IMG/VR virus record: IMGVR_UViG_3300021425_000050
Coordinates: 1 to 54,498 of that record
Source of the DNA: a virus
Length of the DNA: 54,498 nucleotides
Reading direction: 5' to 3' (one strand)
Of the stretch, positions 8,753 through 17,425 are shown piece after piece. Every line of letters starts with the position of its first letter. Position 1 is the first letter of the stretch. Position numbers and translations under genes: made by a program. Under the pieces are notes generated by a model. The model was given only the letters and a program-made list of their open reading frames with translations. It was not told the origin of the DNA and ran no database searches.

Positions 8753-9580
8753 ATGGCAACAGTAATTCAATTTAAAAGAAGTGCTACTCAAAACAGTATA
8801 CCAGGAACAGGTGACCTTGCTCTTGGTGAATTAGCTGTCAATACATATCACGGTAGATTTTATACCGAGAAGAATGACGGTACAGCTGCTGTAGTTGAGA
8901 TTGGGTCTAACCCAAGTTCTTTACAAATTAACGATGCTATTACTTTTCCTACTAGTGACGGAACATCAGGACAGGTTTTACAAACAGACGGAAGTGGAAC
9001 ACTTTCTTTTGCAGACCAACCAAGTTCTGGTATAGTCATTTATACATACTCAATCACTTCAACAGGTACAACCATATCAGGTGCTGATGACAATAACAAT
9101 ACATTGTCTTACACACCTGGAAGTGAACAAGTATTCTTAAATGGTGTTAAACTTGTTGATGGTGGGGCAGATTATACTGCAACTTCATCAGAAGTCGTCA
9201 CACTAGCTGAAAATGCAATCAGCGGAGACACTGTAGAAGTAGTCGCAATAACCAGTGCTGCTAATTTAGTAGAAGGTTATTACACTGCATCAACATTCTC
9301 TACAACATCATCAAATCAAGTGTTGTCAGCAAATCCAATCGCTAACAAAGCAATTAAATTTGTGATAAATGCAACACACGCCTCAGCTGGTACACACGCC
9401 GCTGAAGTGTTATTGATTAATGATGGTAGTTCTGCTTATTTTGTGCAATATGGTGATGTCTTTTCATCATCATCTTTGTTCTCATTGAGTGCAGATGTAG
9501 ACTCAGGTAATATGAGATTACTAGTCACACCTGCAAATACTAACACAACAGTGGATACATTCCAAATTAGACATTCATAG
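8753..9580 (+). CDS. Tail fibre protein, Mtd-like N-terminus and shared C-terminal module
   Basis: 275 residues. The first 40 residues (MATVIQFKRSATQNS..LALGELAVN) are a second copy of the N-terminal domain of the upstream gene. A middle DGTSGQVLQTDGSGTLSF repeat follows. Next comes a segment like phage tail proteins that display a loop (GSEQVFLNGVKLVDGGADYTA). The last ~75 residues (THAAEVLLINDGSSAYFVQYG, then GNMRLLVTPANTNTTVDTF) form a module that also ends the next two genes. The Shine-Dalgarno is AGGAG, 8 nt upstream. It is likely part of a set of alternative or stacked fibre tips. Confidence 0.75.
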   Translation: MATVIQFKRSATQNSIPGTGDLALGELAVNTYHGRFYTEKNDGTAAVVEIGSNPSSLQINDAITFPTSDGTSGQVLQTDGSGTLSFADQPSSGIVIYTYSITSTGTTISGADDNNNTLSYTPGSEQVFLNGVKLVDGGADYTATSSEVVTLAENAISGDTVEVVAITSAANLVEGYYTASTFSTTSSNQVLSANPIANKAIKFVINATHASAGTHAAEVLLINDGSSAYFVQYGDVFSSSSLFSLSADVDSGNMRLLVTPANTNTTVDTFQIRHS

Positions 9581-9589
9581 GAGTAAGAT

Positions 9590-10000
9590 ATGCCAATAAC
9601 AAACGCATTTAAAATCGCTGAGTTGATTCGTCATATGTCCTATAATAGCACTGATGATGTAATTGAGATAACAAAAGGAACAACCGACTTAAATAGAATA
9701 AAGGGAGATGCAACTTATACCGCAACTACCGAAGTCGCACTTGATACTTTTGCTCACGCATCATTTAGAGCTGCTCGATATATTGTAGCAATGTCTGAGG
9801 GAAGTAATTTCCACTCAACTGAAATCATGATTGTTCATGATGGAAGTGCTGTGACATTAACTCAATATGGTACATTGAAAGATACAACTTTAGCAACTTT
9901 TGACGCTGATATAAGTGGGGATAATGTAAGGCTGTTAGTAACTCCAGCGAGTTCTAACTCTACAGTCGTAAAATTCCAAGGAACACTAATAGACGCTTAA
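9590..10000 (+). CDS. Small fibre-tip-like protein (shared C-terminal module)
   Basis: 136 residues. Nearly the whole protein is the module at the C-terminus of its two neighbours: FHSTEIMIVHDGSAVTLTQYG..NVRLLVTPASSNSTVVKFQ, ending LIDA like the gene at 10077. It has its own Shine-Dalgarno (AGGAG, 6 nt before the ATG) and lies 9 nt after the previous stop. A strong terminator follows. It could be a free-standing cap or tip subunit. No enzymatic residues are evident. Confidence 0.7.
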   Translation: MPITNAFKIAELIRHMSYNSTDDVIEITKGTTDLNRIKGDATYTATTEVALDTFAHASFRAARYIVAMSEGSNFHSTEIMIVHDGSAVTLTQYGTLKDTTLATFDADISGDNVRLLVTPASSNSTVVKFQGTLIDA

Positions 10001-10020
10001 TTATAAAAAGATATTCTTTT

Positions 10021-10047
10021 AGGGGACTTTCGAGTCCCCTTTTTTTT
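10021..10047 (+). terminator. Intrinsic terminator
   Basis: Stem AGGGGACT / AGTCCCCT with a TTCG tetraloop, followed by seven further T. A textbook Rho-independent terminator ending the fibre transcription unit. Confidence 0.9.
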
Positions 10048-10062
10048 AGCACTTTAAAATCG

Positions 10063-10070
10063 CATAAATA
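10063..10070 (+). promoter_or_regulatory. Late promoter CATAAATA, near-leaderless geometry
   Basis: The late box lies 6 nt before the ATG at 10077, so the predicted +1 is one base upstream of the start codon. It follows the terminator directly. Confidence 0.65.
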
Positions 10071-10076
10071 GTTATC

Positions 10077-10910
10077 ATGGCATCAAAAGTAAAATTTTTT
10101 GCAGACTTAGGATTACAATCTGCTCTCAATACCCAAGTCGATGGAGACTTGACTGTTGCTGGTGATTTAACAGTTACAGGTACTACAGTCACAGTTAACT
10201 CGTCAACAACAAGTGTTGAAGACTCAATGCTTGAACTTGCAAATTCGAATACGAGTGCAGATATAATAGACATTGGTATCTACGGAAATTATAATGATGG
10301 TTTATCAGATGGCGGTGCAAGTGAATATACAGGATTATTCAGAGATGCAACTGATTCTACATGGAAATTATTTGAAGGTTTAGAAGTAGAACCTTCTACT
10401 TCTGTTAACACATCAGGTTCAGGATATACTCTTGCAGATTTACAAGTCGGTGACTTGACTGCAACTACAATTACAGCGACTAACTCATTAACTGGCGCTA
10501 GTATGACATATCCAACATCAGACGGAACAAACGGACAAGTATTAACGACAAACGGAAGTGGCGTATTATCATTTCAAGACGCTTCAGGATTAGAAAGTGG
10601 AACAATTACAACAACATCTACCTCAATAACAAATTTAGATACATTTACTGTATCATCTTCAAGGGGTGGAAAATATACAATAACATTGTCAGACTCAACA
10701 TCAGGCGTATATCAGACTACAGAAATACATTTAATACATGATGATTCTTCAAGTTCATTGTCTCAATTCGGTACAGTATTGCAAGGCGGAAGTAACGAAC
10801 TTGCAACATTTTCAACAGATGTGTTAAGCGGAAGTGTCAGACTCAGAGTTACACCAGCATCAACAAATTCAACTAAAATAAGTTTCAAAAAAATACTAAT
10901 AGATGCGTAA
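10077..10910 (+). CDS. Tail fibre protein with shared shaft and tip modules
   Basis: 277 residues. N-terminus MASKVKFFADLGLQS, then DLTVAGDLTVTGTTVTVNS..TSVEDSMLELANSN, the same shaft module as in the genes at 7143 and 11204. A DGTNGQVLTTNGSGVLSFQD repeat follows, then the C-terminal module (YQTTEIHLIHDDSSSSLSQFG..SVRLRVTPASTNSTKISF) shared with the two genes upstream. This is clear module shuffling. It is transcribed from a CATAAATA box placed 6 nt before the ATG. Probably a fibre subunit. Confidence 0.75.
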   Translation: MASKVKFFADLGLQSALNTQVDGDLTVAGDLTVTGTTVTVNSSTTSVEDSMLELANSNTSADIIDIGIYGNYNDGLSDGGASEYTGLFRDATDSTWKLFEGLEVEPSTSVNTSGSGYTLADLQVGDLTATTITATNSLTGASMTYPTSDGTNGQVLTTNGSGVLSFQDASGLESGTITTTSTSITNLDTFTVSSSRGGKYTITLSDSTSGVYQTTEIHLIHDDSSSSLSQFGTVLQGGSNELATFSTDVLSGSVRLRVTPASTNSTKISFKKILIDA

Positions 10911-10937
10911 ACACATGTCTTTTAAAGGGACATGATT

Positions 10938-10945
10938 ACTAAATA
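10938..10945 (+). promoter_or_regulatory. Probable late promoter, ACTAAATA variant
   Basis: A CTAAATA-type late box downstream of a small CATGTC/GACATG hairpin (10914-10934). The predicted start is ~10951, ~35 nt before the ATG at 10986. Confidence 0.5.
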
Positions 10946-10985
10946 AAGGTGTTAGTTAACACTAAACTATTAATAGGACACAATA

Positions 10986-11204
10986 ATGGCAACACAAAAC
11001 ACATTTGTAATAGAATATGGGTTAACAGTCGGTTCTACAGAAATCATTACATCAGCAGGAAAACTAGTCGCTAGTGCATTGTCTGAATTAGATACTGATT
11101 CTTTGTCAGAAGGTTCGACTAACCAATATTTCACAACATCAAGATTCAACACATCTTTTGATACGAGACTAGCGAATGCTACAATTGACGGAGGTACTAT
11201 CTAA
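10986..11204 (+). CDS. Small fibre adaptor protein ending in DGGTI
   Basis: 72 residues. Its N-terminus (NTFVIEYGLTVGSTEIITSAG) is a near copy of the N-terminus of the next, much larger fibre protein (NFIIKNGLTVGSTEVINSSG). It then has one DTDSLSEGSTNQYFTTSRF repeat and ends TIDGGTI. The stop overlaps the next start (TAATG at 11202-11206). It looks like a truncated paralogue keeping only the attachment domain and one shaft repeat, perhaps an adaptor or a stoichiometry regulator. That is inference. Confidence 0.7.
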   Translation: MATQNTFVIEYGLTVGSTEIITSAGKLVASALSELDTDSLSEGSTNQYFTTSRFNTSFDTRLANATIDGGTI

Positions 11205-13207
11205 TGTCAAGTAAGAATTTCATAATTAAAAATGGTCTTACTGTAGGTTCTACAGAAGTTATCAATTCTTCAGGTATCATTCAACCCGCCGCTGTAAATG
11301 AGGCGATTGATGATAGAGTAGATGCATTACTAACAGCGGGTGCAGGAATATCATTATCATATGATGACTCTGCTGGTACGCTAACAATCACAGGTAATGT
11401 CGGAGATATCACAGGAGTAAACGCTGGTGACGGTCTAACAGGTACTGCAACATCAGGAGATGCAACACTTAATATCGGTGCAGGTAATGGTATTACTGTA
11501 AATGCAGACGATATTGAAGTTAACATGGGTGCATTTAGCACATCAGATTTAACAGAAGGTTCAAACAAATATTATACAGACGAAAGAGTAGACGATAGAG
11601 TTAATGCTTTAATCACAGCGGGTTCAAACATCACAACAACATATGATGATGCCGCTGGTACTTTAACAATCGCTGCTACAGAAGATAACCTTTCAAACAA
11701 CGATACAGACGACCTCTCAGAAGGTTCATCAAACTTATACTATACCGATGCAAGAGCAAGAGCTTCTATATCAGCAAGTGGGGATTTGTCCTATAATTCT
11801 ACAACTGGTGTAATTAGTTTCACAAATGATGCAGGTGATATAGAAAGTGTAGTCGCAGGTTCTGGTTTAACAGGAGGCGGCACATCAGGTGATGTCACAT
11901 TAAATGTTATAGGTGGTGACGGTATCACTGCAAATGCAAATGACATCGCATTATCATCATCAGTTGCTGGTGATGGTCTAGGATACTCATCAGGTGTTTT
12001 ATCAGTCGGTGTAGATGATAGTTCAATCGAAATAGATTCAGATAACTTGCAAGTAAAAGCAGGTGGTATCACAAATGCTATGTTGGCAGGTTCTATCGAC
12101 CAATCTAAACTATCAGGTGGTATTTTAAATTCACAATTAGCAAATAGTTCAGTCACAGTCAATTCAAATACAGTAGCATTAGGTGCTTCTATAACTTTAG
12201 ACACAGGCGACTTTGCAGAAAATGGAAATCTATTTTATACAGACGAAAGAGTTGATGACAGAGTTTCAAACTTACTAACAGCAGGTTCAAATGTTTCATT
12301 GTCATATGATGACGCCGCTGGAACATTGACAATTTCTGCTACAGAAGATAACTTATCAAACAACACAACTTCTGATTTAGCAGAAGGTACAAATCTTTAC
12401 TTCACTAACGCAAGAGCAGATGCTAGAGTTAATGCAGTATTACCTAATACAGATTCATTAAGTGAAGGTTCATCAAATCTATATTTTTCTAATGAAAGAG
12501 TAGATGATAGAGTTAACGCTTTATTGGCAGCAGGTACAGGTATCACATTATCATATGATGACGCCGCTAACACACTAACAATTGGTGGTACTGCTCAATA
12601 TGGAGATTCAGATGCTAGAGATGCAATCTCAGTCACAGATTCAGGTGGCGATGGTTCTCTTGCTTATAACAGTTCAACAGGTGTTATAACTTATACAGGA
12701 CCTAGTTCAAGTGAAGTTAGAGCTCATCTAAGTGCAGGTACTGGTGTATCATATTCAGGTGGTCAATTCAGTATCGGACAGGCAGTTGGCACATCAGACA
12801 ATGTAACCTTTAACAATGCAGTTATATCAGGTGACTTAACAGTTAACGGTTCAACAACAACTGTATCTTCTACAAATACAACAATCGAAGATTCATTATT
12901 AGAATTAGGAACAGGAACTACAGGTTCTCCTTCTAACGATGCTGGTATTGTTATTGAGAGAGGAGATGAGTCTAATGTGTTTATGGGTTGGGACGACAGT
13001 GCAAGTGCATTTATGTTCGCTTCAACAACTGCAACAGGTTCGTCAACAGGTGCTTTATCGTTGACACACGCTGCTGTTAATACAGGTGCTTTAACAATTA
13101 CAAACGCAACAAATAGTGGCGGTACAGCAAGAAATGTGTATCAATCAACTTCTGCTCCAACATCAGGTGATGGTGCAGTTGGTGATTTATGGATTTTATA
13201 CTCTTAA
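11204..13207 (+). CDS. Long repetitive tail fibre protein
   Basis: 667 residues. After the N-terminal FIIKNGLTVGSTEVI domain, the body has at least five units of the form DLSEGSSNLYYTDARA / DDRVNALITAGSNITTTYDD / AAGTLTIAATEDNLSNN. This is a well-known repeat style in marine T4-like fibres that predicts a triple-stranded beta fibre. The module GDLTVNGSTTTVSSTNTTIE..LLELG precedes the C-terminus, which ends STSAPTSGDGAVGDLWILYS. Coupled to the small gene upstream by TAATG. A candidate long shaft of the host-recognition fibre. Confidence 0.8.
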   Translation: MSSKNFIIKNGLTVGSTEVINSSGIIQPAAVNEAIDDRVDALLTAGAGISLSYDDSAGTLTITGNVGDITGVNAGDGLTGTATSGDATLNIGAGNGITVNADDIEVNMGAFSTSDLTEGSNKYYTDERVDDRVNALITAGSNITTTYDDAAGTLTIAATEDNLSNNDTDDLSEGSSNLYYTDARARASISASGDLSYNSTTGVISFTNDAGDIESVVAGSGLTGGGTSGDVTLNVIGGDGITANANDIALSSSVAGDGLGYSSGVLSVGVDDSSIEIDSDNLQVKAGGITNAMLAGSIDQSKLSGGILNSQLANSSVTVNSNTVALGASITLDTGDFAENGNLFYTDERVDDRVSNLLTAGSNVSLSYDDAAGTLTISATEDNLSNNTTSDLAEGTNLYFTNARADARVNAVLPNTDSLSEGSSNLYFSNERVDDRVNALLAAGTGITLSYDDAANTLTIGGTAQYGDSDARDAISVTDSGGDGSLAYNSSTGVITYTGPSSSEVRAHLSAGTGVSYSGGQFSIGQAVGTSDNVTFNNAVISGDLTVNGSTTTVSSTNTTIEDSLLELGTGTTGSPSNDAGIVIERGDESNVFMGWDDSASAFMFASTTATGSSTGALSLTHAAVNTGALTITNATNSGGTARNVYQSTSAPTSGDGAVGDLWILYS

Positions 13208-13213
13208 TAAATA
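13206..13213 (+). promoter_or_regulatory. Possible late promoter, AATAAATA variant
   Basis: A late-type box directly after the stop of the 667-residue fibre gene; predicted start ~13219, 21 nt before the ATG at 13240. The first base deviates from the common T/C. Confidence 0.45.
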
Positions 13214-13239
13214 GAGTATATACTTTGGGAAAATTATAA

Positions 13240-14859
13240 ATGGCAACAGGCTCACAGAAGGTAAAAACACCCTCAGGTTGGAATTCAACGCAAGGGGCAT
13301 GGGTAAAAACAGGAACATCAACTTGGAAGGCAGTCGACCAAATCTATGTGAAGACACCTTCTGGTTGGAATAATGCTTCTGGTCAAGAATCGGTTCAACA
13401 ACCGTATCCTTACATCGCAAATGCCCAAGAACCTAATATAAGAGATGCTCAACAACCTTATCCTTATATTGCAAATGCCCAAGAACCTAATATCAGAGAT
13501 GCTCAGCAACCTTATCCTTACATTGCGAATGCACAAAGTCCATTTATTAGAAACGGTCAACAACCTGCGATATATCAAAATCCGGTAAATGCACAAAGTC
13601 CATTTATTAGAAATGCTCAAGAACCGAACATAAGGTCAGCACAAGAACCTAATATTAGAAACGCACAAACACCGTTTACATATCAACACAGGTCACCTTT
13701 TACATACAGAGACCCAAGGTCATATAGAAATCCGTTTACATATCAACACAGGTCTCCATTTACATATCGAAACCCTGTAGATTATAGAGTGCCTTCGACT
13801 TATCAACACAGGTCACCTTCTACATATAGAGACCCAAGGTCATACAGAGTACCATTTACATATCAACACAGGTCTCCTTTTACATATAGAGACCCAAGGT
13901 CGTATAGAGTACCATTCACTTATAGTCACAGGTCGCCGTTTACATATCGAAACCCTGTTGGTTATAATATGCCGTTTACATATCAACACAGGTCGCCTTT
14001 CACATATCAGTCTAGACAACCTAACAGTGCAAGACAACCAGTTGCATACAGGTCACCGTTTACATATAGAAACCCTGTATCAGCACAACAACCAGTTGCA
14101 TTTAGGTCACCATTTACATACAGTGCTAGATATCCTGCTAACATTCAACAACCGGTAACATATCAGTCGCCGTTTACATACAGTGCTAGATATCCTGCAA
14201 ACGCTCAACAACCGAATAGTGCTAGACAACCTTTTACATATCAGGCAAGACAACCTGTTTATTTTCCACCCCCTCCAGGTGGCGGTTTCGGTTGTTTCCC
14301 TGCTGGGTCAATGGTCTGGTTGGCAGATGGTTCACATGTTGCTATCGAAACTGTCGAAGTTGGACAAAATGTTTGGACTTGGAACGAAGAACTCAATACA
14401 TTGGAAATCAATGCTGTCGAATACTGTATGAAACCAAGAGTTGTTTCAGTATGGGATATTTACTTATCAGATGGTAGAGTATTACAAACAACAGATGACC
14501 ACCCAATTAAGATTGCAGGTGTCGAAGGTTGGGGTGCTTTAAATCCTGAATTAACTGTAGAAAGACACGAATGGTTGTCAGATGATATGACACATACATT
14601 AGAAGTAGGAACTAGAATATTCACTATGACTGATGCAGTTCTATACGGTAAAGAATCAGAAGAAGTAGTAATAGAAAAAATAGAACAAAATGATGAAATG
14701 GTAGTGTATAACTTATCAGCGATTGCTAATACAGGAACATTCTTTGTTAACGGAGTTTTAGTTCATAACTACTATAACCCAATCACTGGTGAGTATGAAA
14801 ACACACCGAACTTGATGGAAGACAAATTAGACCCTGGTTTCACACCACTACCAAAATAG
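13240..14859 (+). CDS. Pro/Tyr-rich repeat protein with C-terminal Hint (intein/hedgehog) domain
   Basis: 539 residues. Residues 1-50 hold two VKTPSGWN motifs. Residues ~55-345 are pure repeats (YQHRSPFTYRDP, SYRVPFTY, NAQEPNIRDAQQP). Then PPPPGGGFG leads into a Hint domain at residues 352-510. It starts with Cys352 (CFPAGSMVWLADGS), has the block-B TTDDHP with His421, and ends VLVHN with His509-Asn510. These are the catalytic residues of protein autocleavage or splicing. Asn510 is followed by Tyr, not Cys/Ser/Thr, so standard splicing is unlikely and self-cleavage more likely, as in bacterial intein-like domains. About 29 residues follow. Hint domains typically cleave and may transfer the N-terminal part to a nucleophile. 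Confidence 0.85.
   Translation: MATGSQKVKTPSGWNSTQGAWVKTGTSTWKAVDQIYVKTPSGWNNASGQESVQQPYPYIANAQEPNIRDAQQPYPYIANAQEPNIRDAQQPYPYIANAQSPFIRNGQQPAIYQNPVNAQSPFIRNAQEPNIRSAQEPNIRNAQTPFTYQHRSPFTYRDPRSYRNPFTYQHRSPFTYRNPVDYRVPSTYQHRSPSTYRDPRSYRVPFTYQHRSPFTYRDPRSYRVPFTYSHRSPFTYRNPVGYNMPFTYQHRSPFTYQSRQPNSARQPVAYRSPFTYRNPVSAQQPVAFRSPFTYSARYPANIQQPVTYQSPFTYSARYPANAQQPNSARQPFTYQARQPVYFPPPPGGGFGCFPAGSMVWLADGSHVAIETVEVGQNVWTWNEELNTLEINAVEYCMKPRVVSVWDIYLSDGRVLQTTDDHPIKIAGVEGWGALNPELTVERHEWLSDDMTHTLEVGTRIFTMTDAVLYGKESEEVVIEKIEQNDEMVVYNLSAIANTGTFFVNGVLVHNYYNPITGEYENTPNLMEDKLDPGFTPLPK
13396..14260 (+). repeat. Coding repeats: Tyr/Gln/Arg-x-Pro units, block 3
   Basis: The most regular array. Units such as TTTACATATCAACACAGGTC (coding FTYQHRS), GACCCAAGGTCATA and AATGCCCAAGAACCTAATAT recur with spacing mostly 18-48 nt. 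Several units are nearly identical at DNA level, which suggests recent duplication or recombination. Confidence 0.85.
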
Positions 14860-14876
14860 GAGTATGAGAGAATAAT

Positions 14877-15809
14877 ATGCCAGATTTTCAATCACCTTAC
14901 ATTGCAAATGGTCAAAACCCATTTACATTTAGGGCCCCATTTACATATAGAGTTCCTTATATTGCGAATGCAAGACAACCAGTTGCATTTAGGTCACCGT
15001 TTACATATAGGGTCCCTTACATCGCTAATGCTCAGCAACCGAATACATACAGGTCACCTTTCACTTACAGAAACCCTGTAAATGCTCAACAACCTGTCAC
15101 ATTCCAATCACCGTTTACATTCCAATCACCTTATATTGCGAATGCTCAAGAACCGAATATCAGGTCAGCACAAACTCCAAGAGGATATCGTGTACCTGTT
15201 TCTGCTCAAGAACCGAATATTAGAAACGCTCAACAACCTGCTGGTTATAGATTACCTGTTAATGCTCAAGAACCGAATATCAGGTCAGCACAACAACCTG
15301 CTGGTTATAGATTGCCTGTTAATGCTCAAGAACCGAATATTAGAAACAGACAAACACCTGCAAAATATCAGAATCCAGTAAACGCTCAGGAACCTAATAT
15401 TAGAAACGCACAACAGCCTGCTGGTTATCAGCATCCTGTTTCTGCTCAACAACCTAATATTAGAGATGCAAGACAACCATCGACTTATCAACATAGGTCT
15501 CCGTTTACTTATAATCATAGGTCTCCATTTACTTATCAACATAGGTCTCCGTCTACATATAGAGACCCTGTAAGTTATAGAGTTCCATTTACATATCAAC
15601 ATAGAAGTCCTTCGACATATGCAACACAAGGTCAGACACCGTTTACATATCAACACAGGTCTCCTTTCACATATGCAAGACAAGGTCAAACACCGTTTAC
15701 CTATCAACATAGAAGTCCGTTTACATATGCAACACAAGGAAGAACACCAGTAATCCGTTGGGATGGTGATTTGAATCAAAATTGGCCAGGTACTCCAGTG
15801 TCGTCATAA
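14877..15809 (+). CDS. Pro/Tyr-rich repeat protein (repeats only)
   Basis: 310 residues, almost entirely repeats: FTYRVPYIANAQQP, VNAQEPNIRSAQQPAGYRLP (several copies), YQHRSPFTYNHRSPFTY, then YATQGQTPFTYQHRSP. A short hydrophilic end follows (RWDGDLNQNWPGTPVSS). There is no globular domain, signal peptide or membrane segment. It lacks the Hint domain of the upstream paralogue, which makes it a possible partner or substrate. AGGAG lies 11 nt before the ATG. It is the last of four proteins with this grammar, just before the glycosyltransferase and oxygenase genes. Confidence 0.75.
   Translation: MPDFQSPYIANGQNPFTFRAPFTYRVPYIANARQPVAFRSPFTYRVPYIANAQQPNTYRSPFTYRNPVNAQQPVTFQSPFTFQSPYIANAQEPNIRSAQTPRGYRVPVSAQEPNIRNAQQPAGYRLPVNAQEPNIRSAQQPAGYRLPVNAQEPNIRNRQTPAKYQNPVNAQEPNIRNAQQPAGYQHPVSAQQPNIRDARQPSTYQHRSPFTYNHRSPFTYQHRSPSTYRDPVSYRVPFTYQHRSPSTYATQGQTPFTYQHRSPFTYARQGQTPFTYQHRSPFTYATQGRTPVIRWDGDLNQNWPGTPVSS
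14880..15750 (+). repeat. Coding repeats: Tyr/Gln/Arg-x-Pro units, block 4
   Basis: The tandem AATGCTCAAGAACCGAATAT / CAACAACCTGCTGGTTATAG words (coding NAQEPNIR and QQPAGYR) and ACTTATCAACATAGGTCTCC words (coding TYQHRSP) repeat up to five times each. Confidence 0.85.
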
Positions 15810-15812
15810 ATA
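15805..15812 (+). promoter_or_regulatory. Late promoter CATAAATA
   Basis: The box overlaps the TAA stop of the repeat protein. The predicted start is ~15818, 22 nt before the glycosyltransferase ATG. No Shine-Dalgarno is visible in that leader. Confidence 0.6.
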
Positions 15813-15839
15813 TAGTTAACTAATAACTATTTTTATATT

Positions 15840-17423
15840 ATGCAACAGATAGACCACGATATTATTTTAAAACTTTTTAGCGAAGACAGAGAAGACTGGA
15901 AAGAAAAACATTTCTATAAACACATCGGTTCGATGAATCTTAGTGAAGATTGGGAACAATCTACAACATGGAAAAATGTTTCATGGTTGTATGAAAATAG
16001 ATTACCTAAACTTAAAAAGGTGACATGGGGTGATGTTTCAAAACTTCAAAAAGAAGGCAAACTCATAGGTTGGAATCAACTACAATCTCAAGCATTCGGT
16101 TATCATTATTTCTTACCTTTAGGTTGGACTGCTAAACCTGAATTTCCAGCACCTGGTAAATCAGGTATGGATTTTATAAACATCAATGGTGAATATGAAA
16201 ATATTTGCAATCATGTAAGATTCGATGATGTAGATTATGAACCTGATGAAGGTAAAAAAGGCAATTTAGATTCAGTTTACTATCATGATGCCAAAGCACA
16301 TTGGTTAGTAGATAGTATTAGAAGAGATGGTCTTTGGAATCCTATTCAAGGTGTTGTAGCACCAGCACATGATGACAAGTATAAACTATCAATACACCCA
16401 GGTTCTGTAAGGTCACCTGTATTCGAATGTTTAGATGATGAATCTTTACAAATGTGGATATGGGATGATTACGATTTATTTGATTGGATACCTGAATATA
16501 CTTTACATACATTACTAACTGATTTATCTAATCACCCAAAAATGGGTCAAAGAGATATGGGTAAAAAGAATGTCTCTTTTGGATATACTCATGGTTATAT
16601 GGAGATATCTACTGAACTACAACAATTAACTTTTAGAAGTGATGTTTATGAATTCAATGAAAGAATTGCAAAAATGGCACAAGGTAAAAGAATAAACATC
16701 TACATTGGATATGATTCTCGTCATAAAGAAATTGCAGAATTAAACGCATGGACAATGTTGAAATCTATTCAACAAGGTTTTGGTGGGGGTGATGTTCATG
16801 GAACAATGAAACATTGGATACCTGAAATCAAATTCTTAGACATATCAAAGATACCAGAATATACTAGAGATTATGCTCAACAATCAACAGAGTTTACATA
16901 CAGTCGTTTCTTAATACCATACTTAGAAAACTACAAAGGGTTTAGTATTTTCTTAGATGATGATATACTTTTTACCAAGAGTATATTACCGATGTTCTAT
17001 TTCTTAAATCCAGATGATGCAGTTGCATGTATCAAATATGACTTTGAAAAACATAACGATACAAAGTTTGACGGTGAAAAGAATGTAAACTATCCTAAAA
17101 AATTATGGTCTTCATTAATGATATTTAATAACGGTCATGAAGATTGTAAGAAACTAACACCAGATGTAGTTAATACACAAACAGGAAAGTATCTACATCA
17201 ATTCGAATGGACAGATAAAATATCAGATATACCTCAACACTATATATTTACAGAAGGCTACGATACAGACGAATCAAGTTGGCGTCCATCTGCTATACAT
17301 TATACAAGAGGTGGTCCATGGATTGACAATATGGATACATCTAATATTGATAAACTTGATGAATACGAAAGATTGTATAATAAGTGGTTGAACTATAAAA
17401 AACAAAATGATATAATGGAGTGA
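15840..17423 (+). CDS. ParB-like domain fused to GT-A glycosyltransferase
   Basis: 527 residues. The first ~240 residues include AHWLVDSIRRDGLWNPIQGV and KLSIHPGSVRSPVFE. This resembles ParB/sulfiredoxin-type nucleotide-binding folds seen in marine phages, and the match is partial. From residue ~275 a GT8-like glycosyltransferase follows: RINIYIGYDSRHKEIAELNA, a conserved EFTYSRFLIPYL, and the DxD-type metal-binding motif FLDDDIL, with WSSLMIFN and HYTRGGPW later. GT-A enzymes of this type move a sugar from a nucleotide donor to an acceptor. Lying directly after the repeat proteins, it may glycosylate virion protein or host surface glycan; neither is shown. Confidence 0.7.
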   Translation: MQQIDHDIILKLFSEDREDWKEKHFYKHIGSMNLSEDWEQSTTWKNVSWLYENRLPKLKKVTWGDVSKLQKEGKLIGWNQLQSQAFGYHYFLPLGWTAKPEFPAPGKSGMDFININGEYENICNHVRFDDVDYEPDEGKKGNLDSVYYHDAKAHWLVDSIRRDGLWNPIQGVVAPAHDDKYKLSIHPGSVRSPVFECLDDESLQMWIWDDYDLFDWIPEYTLHTLLTDLSNHPKMGQRDMGKKNVSFGYTHGYMEISTELQQLTFRSDVYEFNERIAKMAQGKRINIYIGYDSRHKEIAELNAWTMLKSIQQGFGGGDVHGTMKHWIPEIKFLDISKIPEYTRDYAQQSTEFTYSRFLIPYLENYKGFSIFLDDDILFTKSILPMFYFLNPDDAVACIKYDFEKHNDTKFDGEKNVNYPKKLWSSLMIFNNGHEDCKKLTPDVVNTQTGKYLHQFEWTDKISDIPQHYIFTEGYDTDESSWRPSAIHYTRGGPWIDNMDTSNIDKLDEYERLYNKWLNYKKQNDIME

Positions 17424-17425
17424 TT

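Noticed and set aside
14293-14772. Fully splicing intein
   Set aside because: The residue after the final Asn is Tyr, the flanking exteins are low-complexity repeats and a 29-residue tail, and no conserved host protein is reconstituted.
13396-15750. CRISPR-like array of short repeats
   Set aside because: Repeats are degenerate, without constant spacer length, and lie fully in frame in two proteins.
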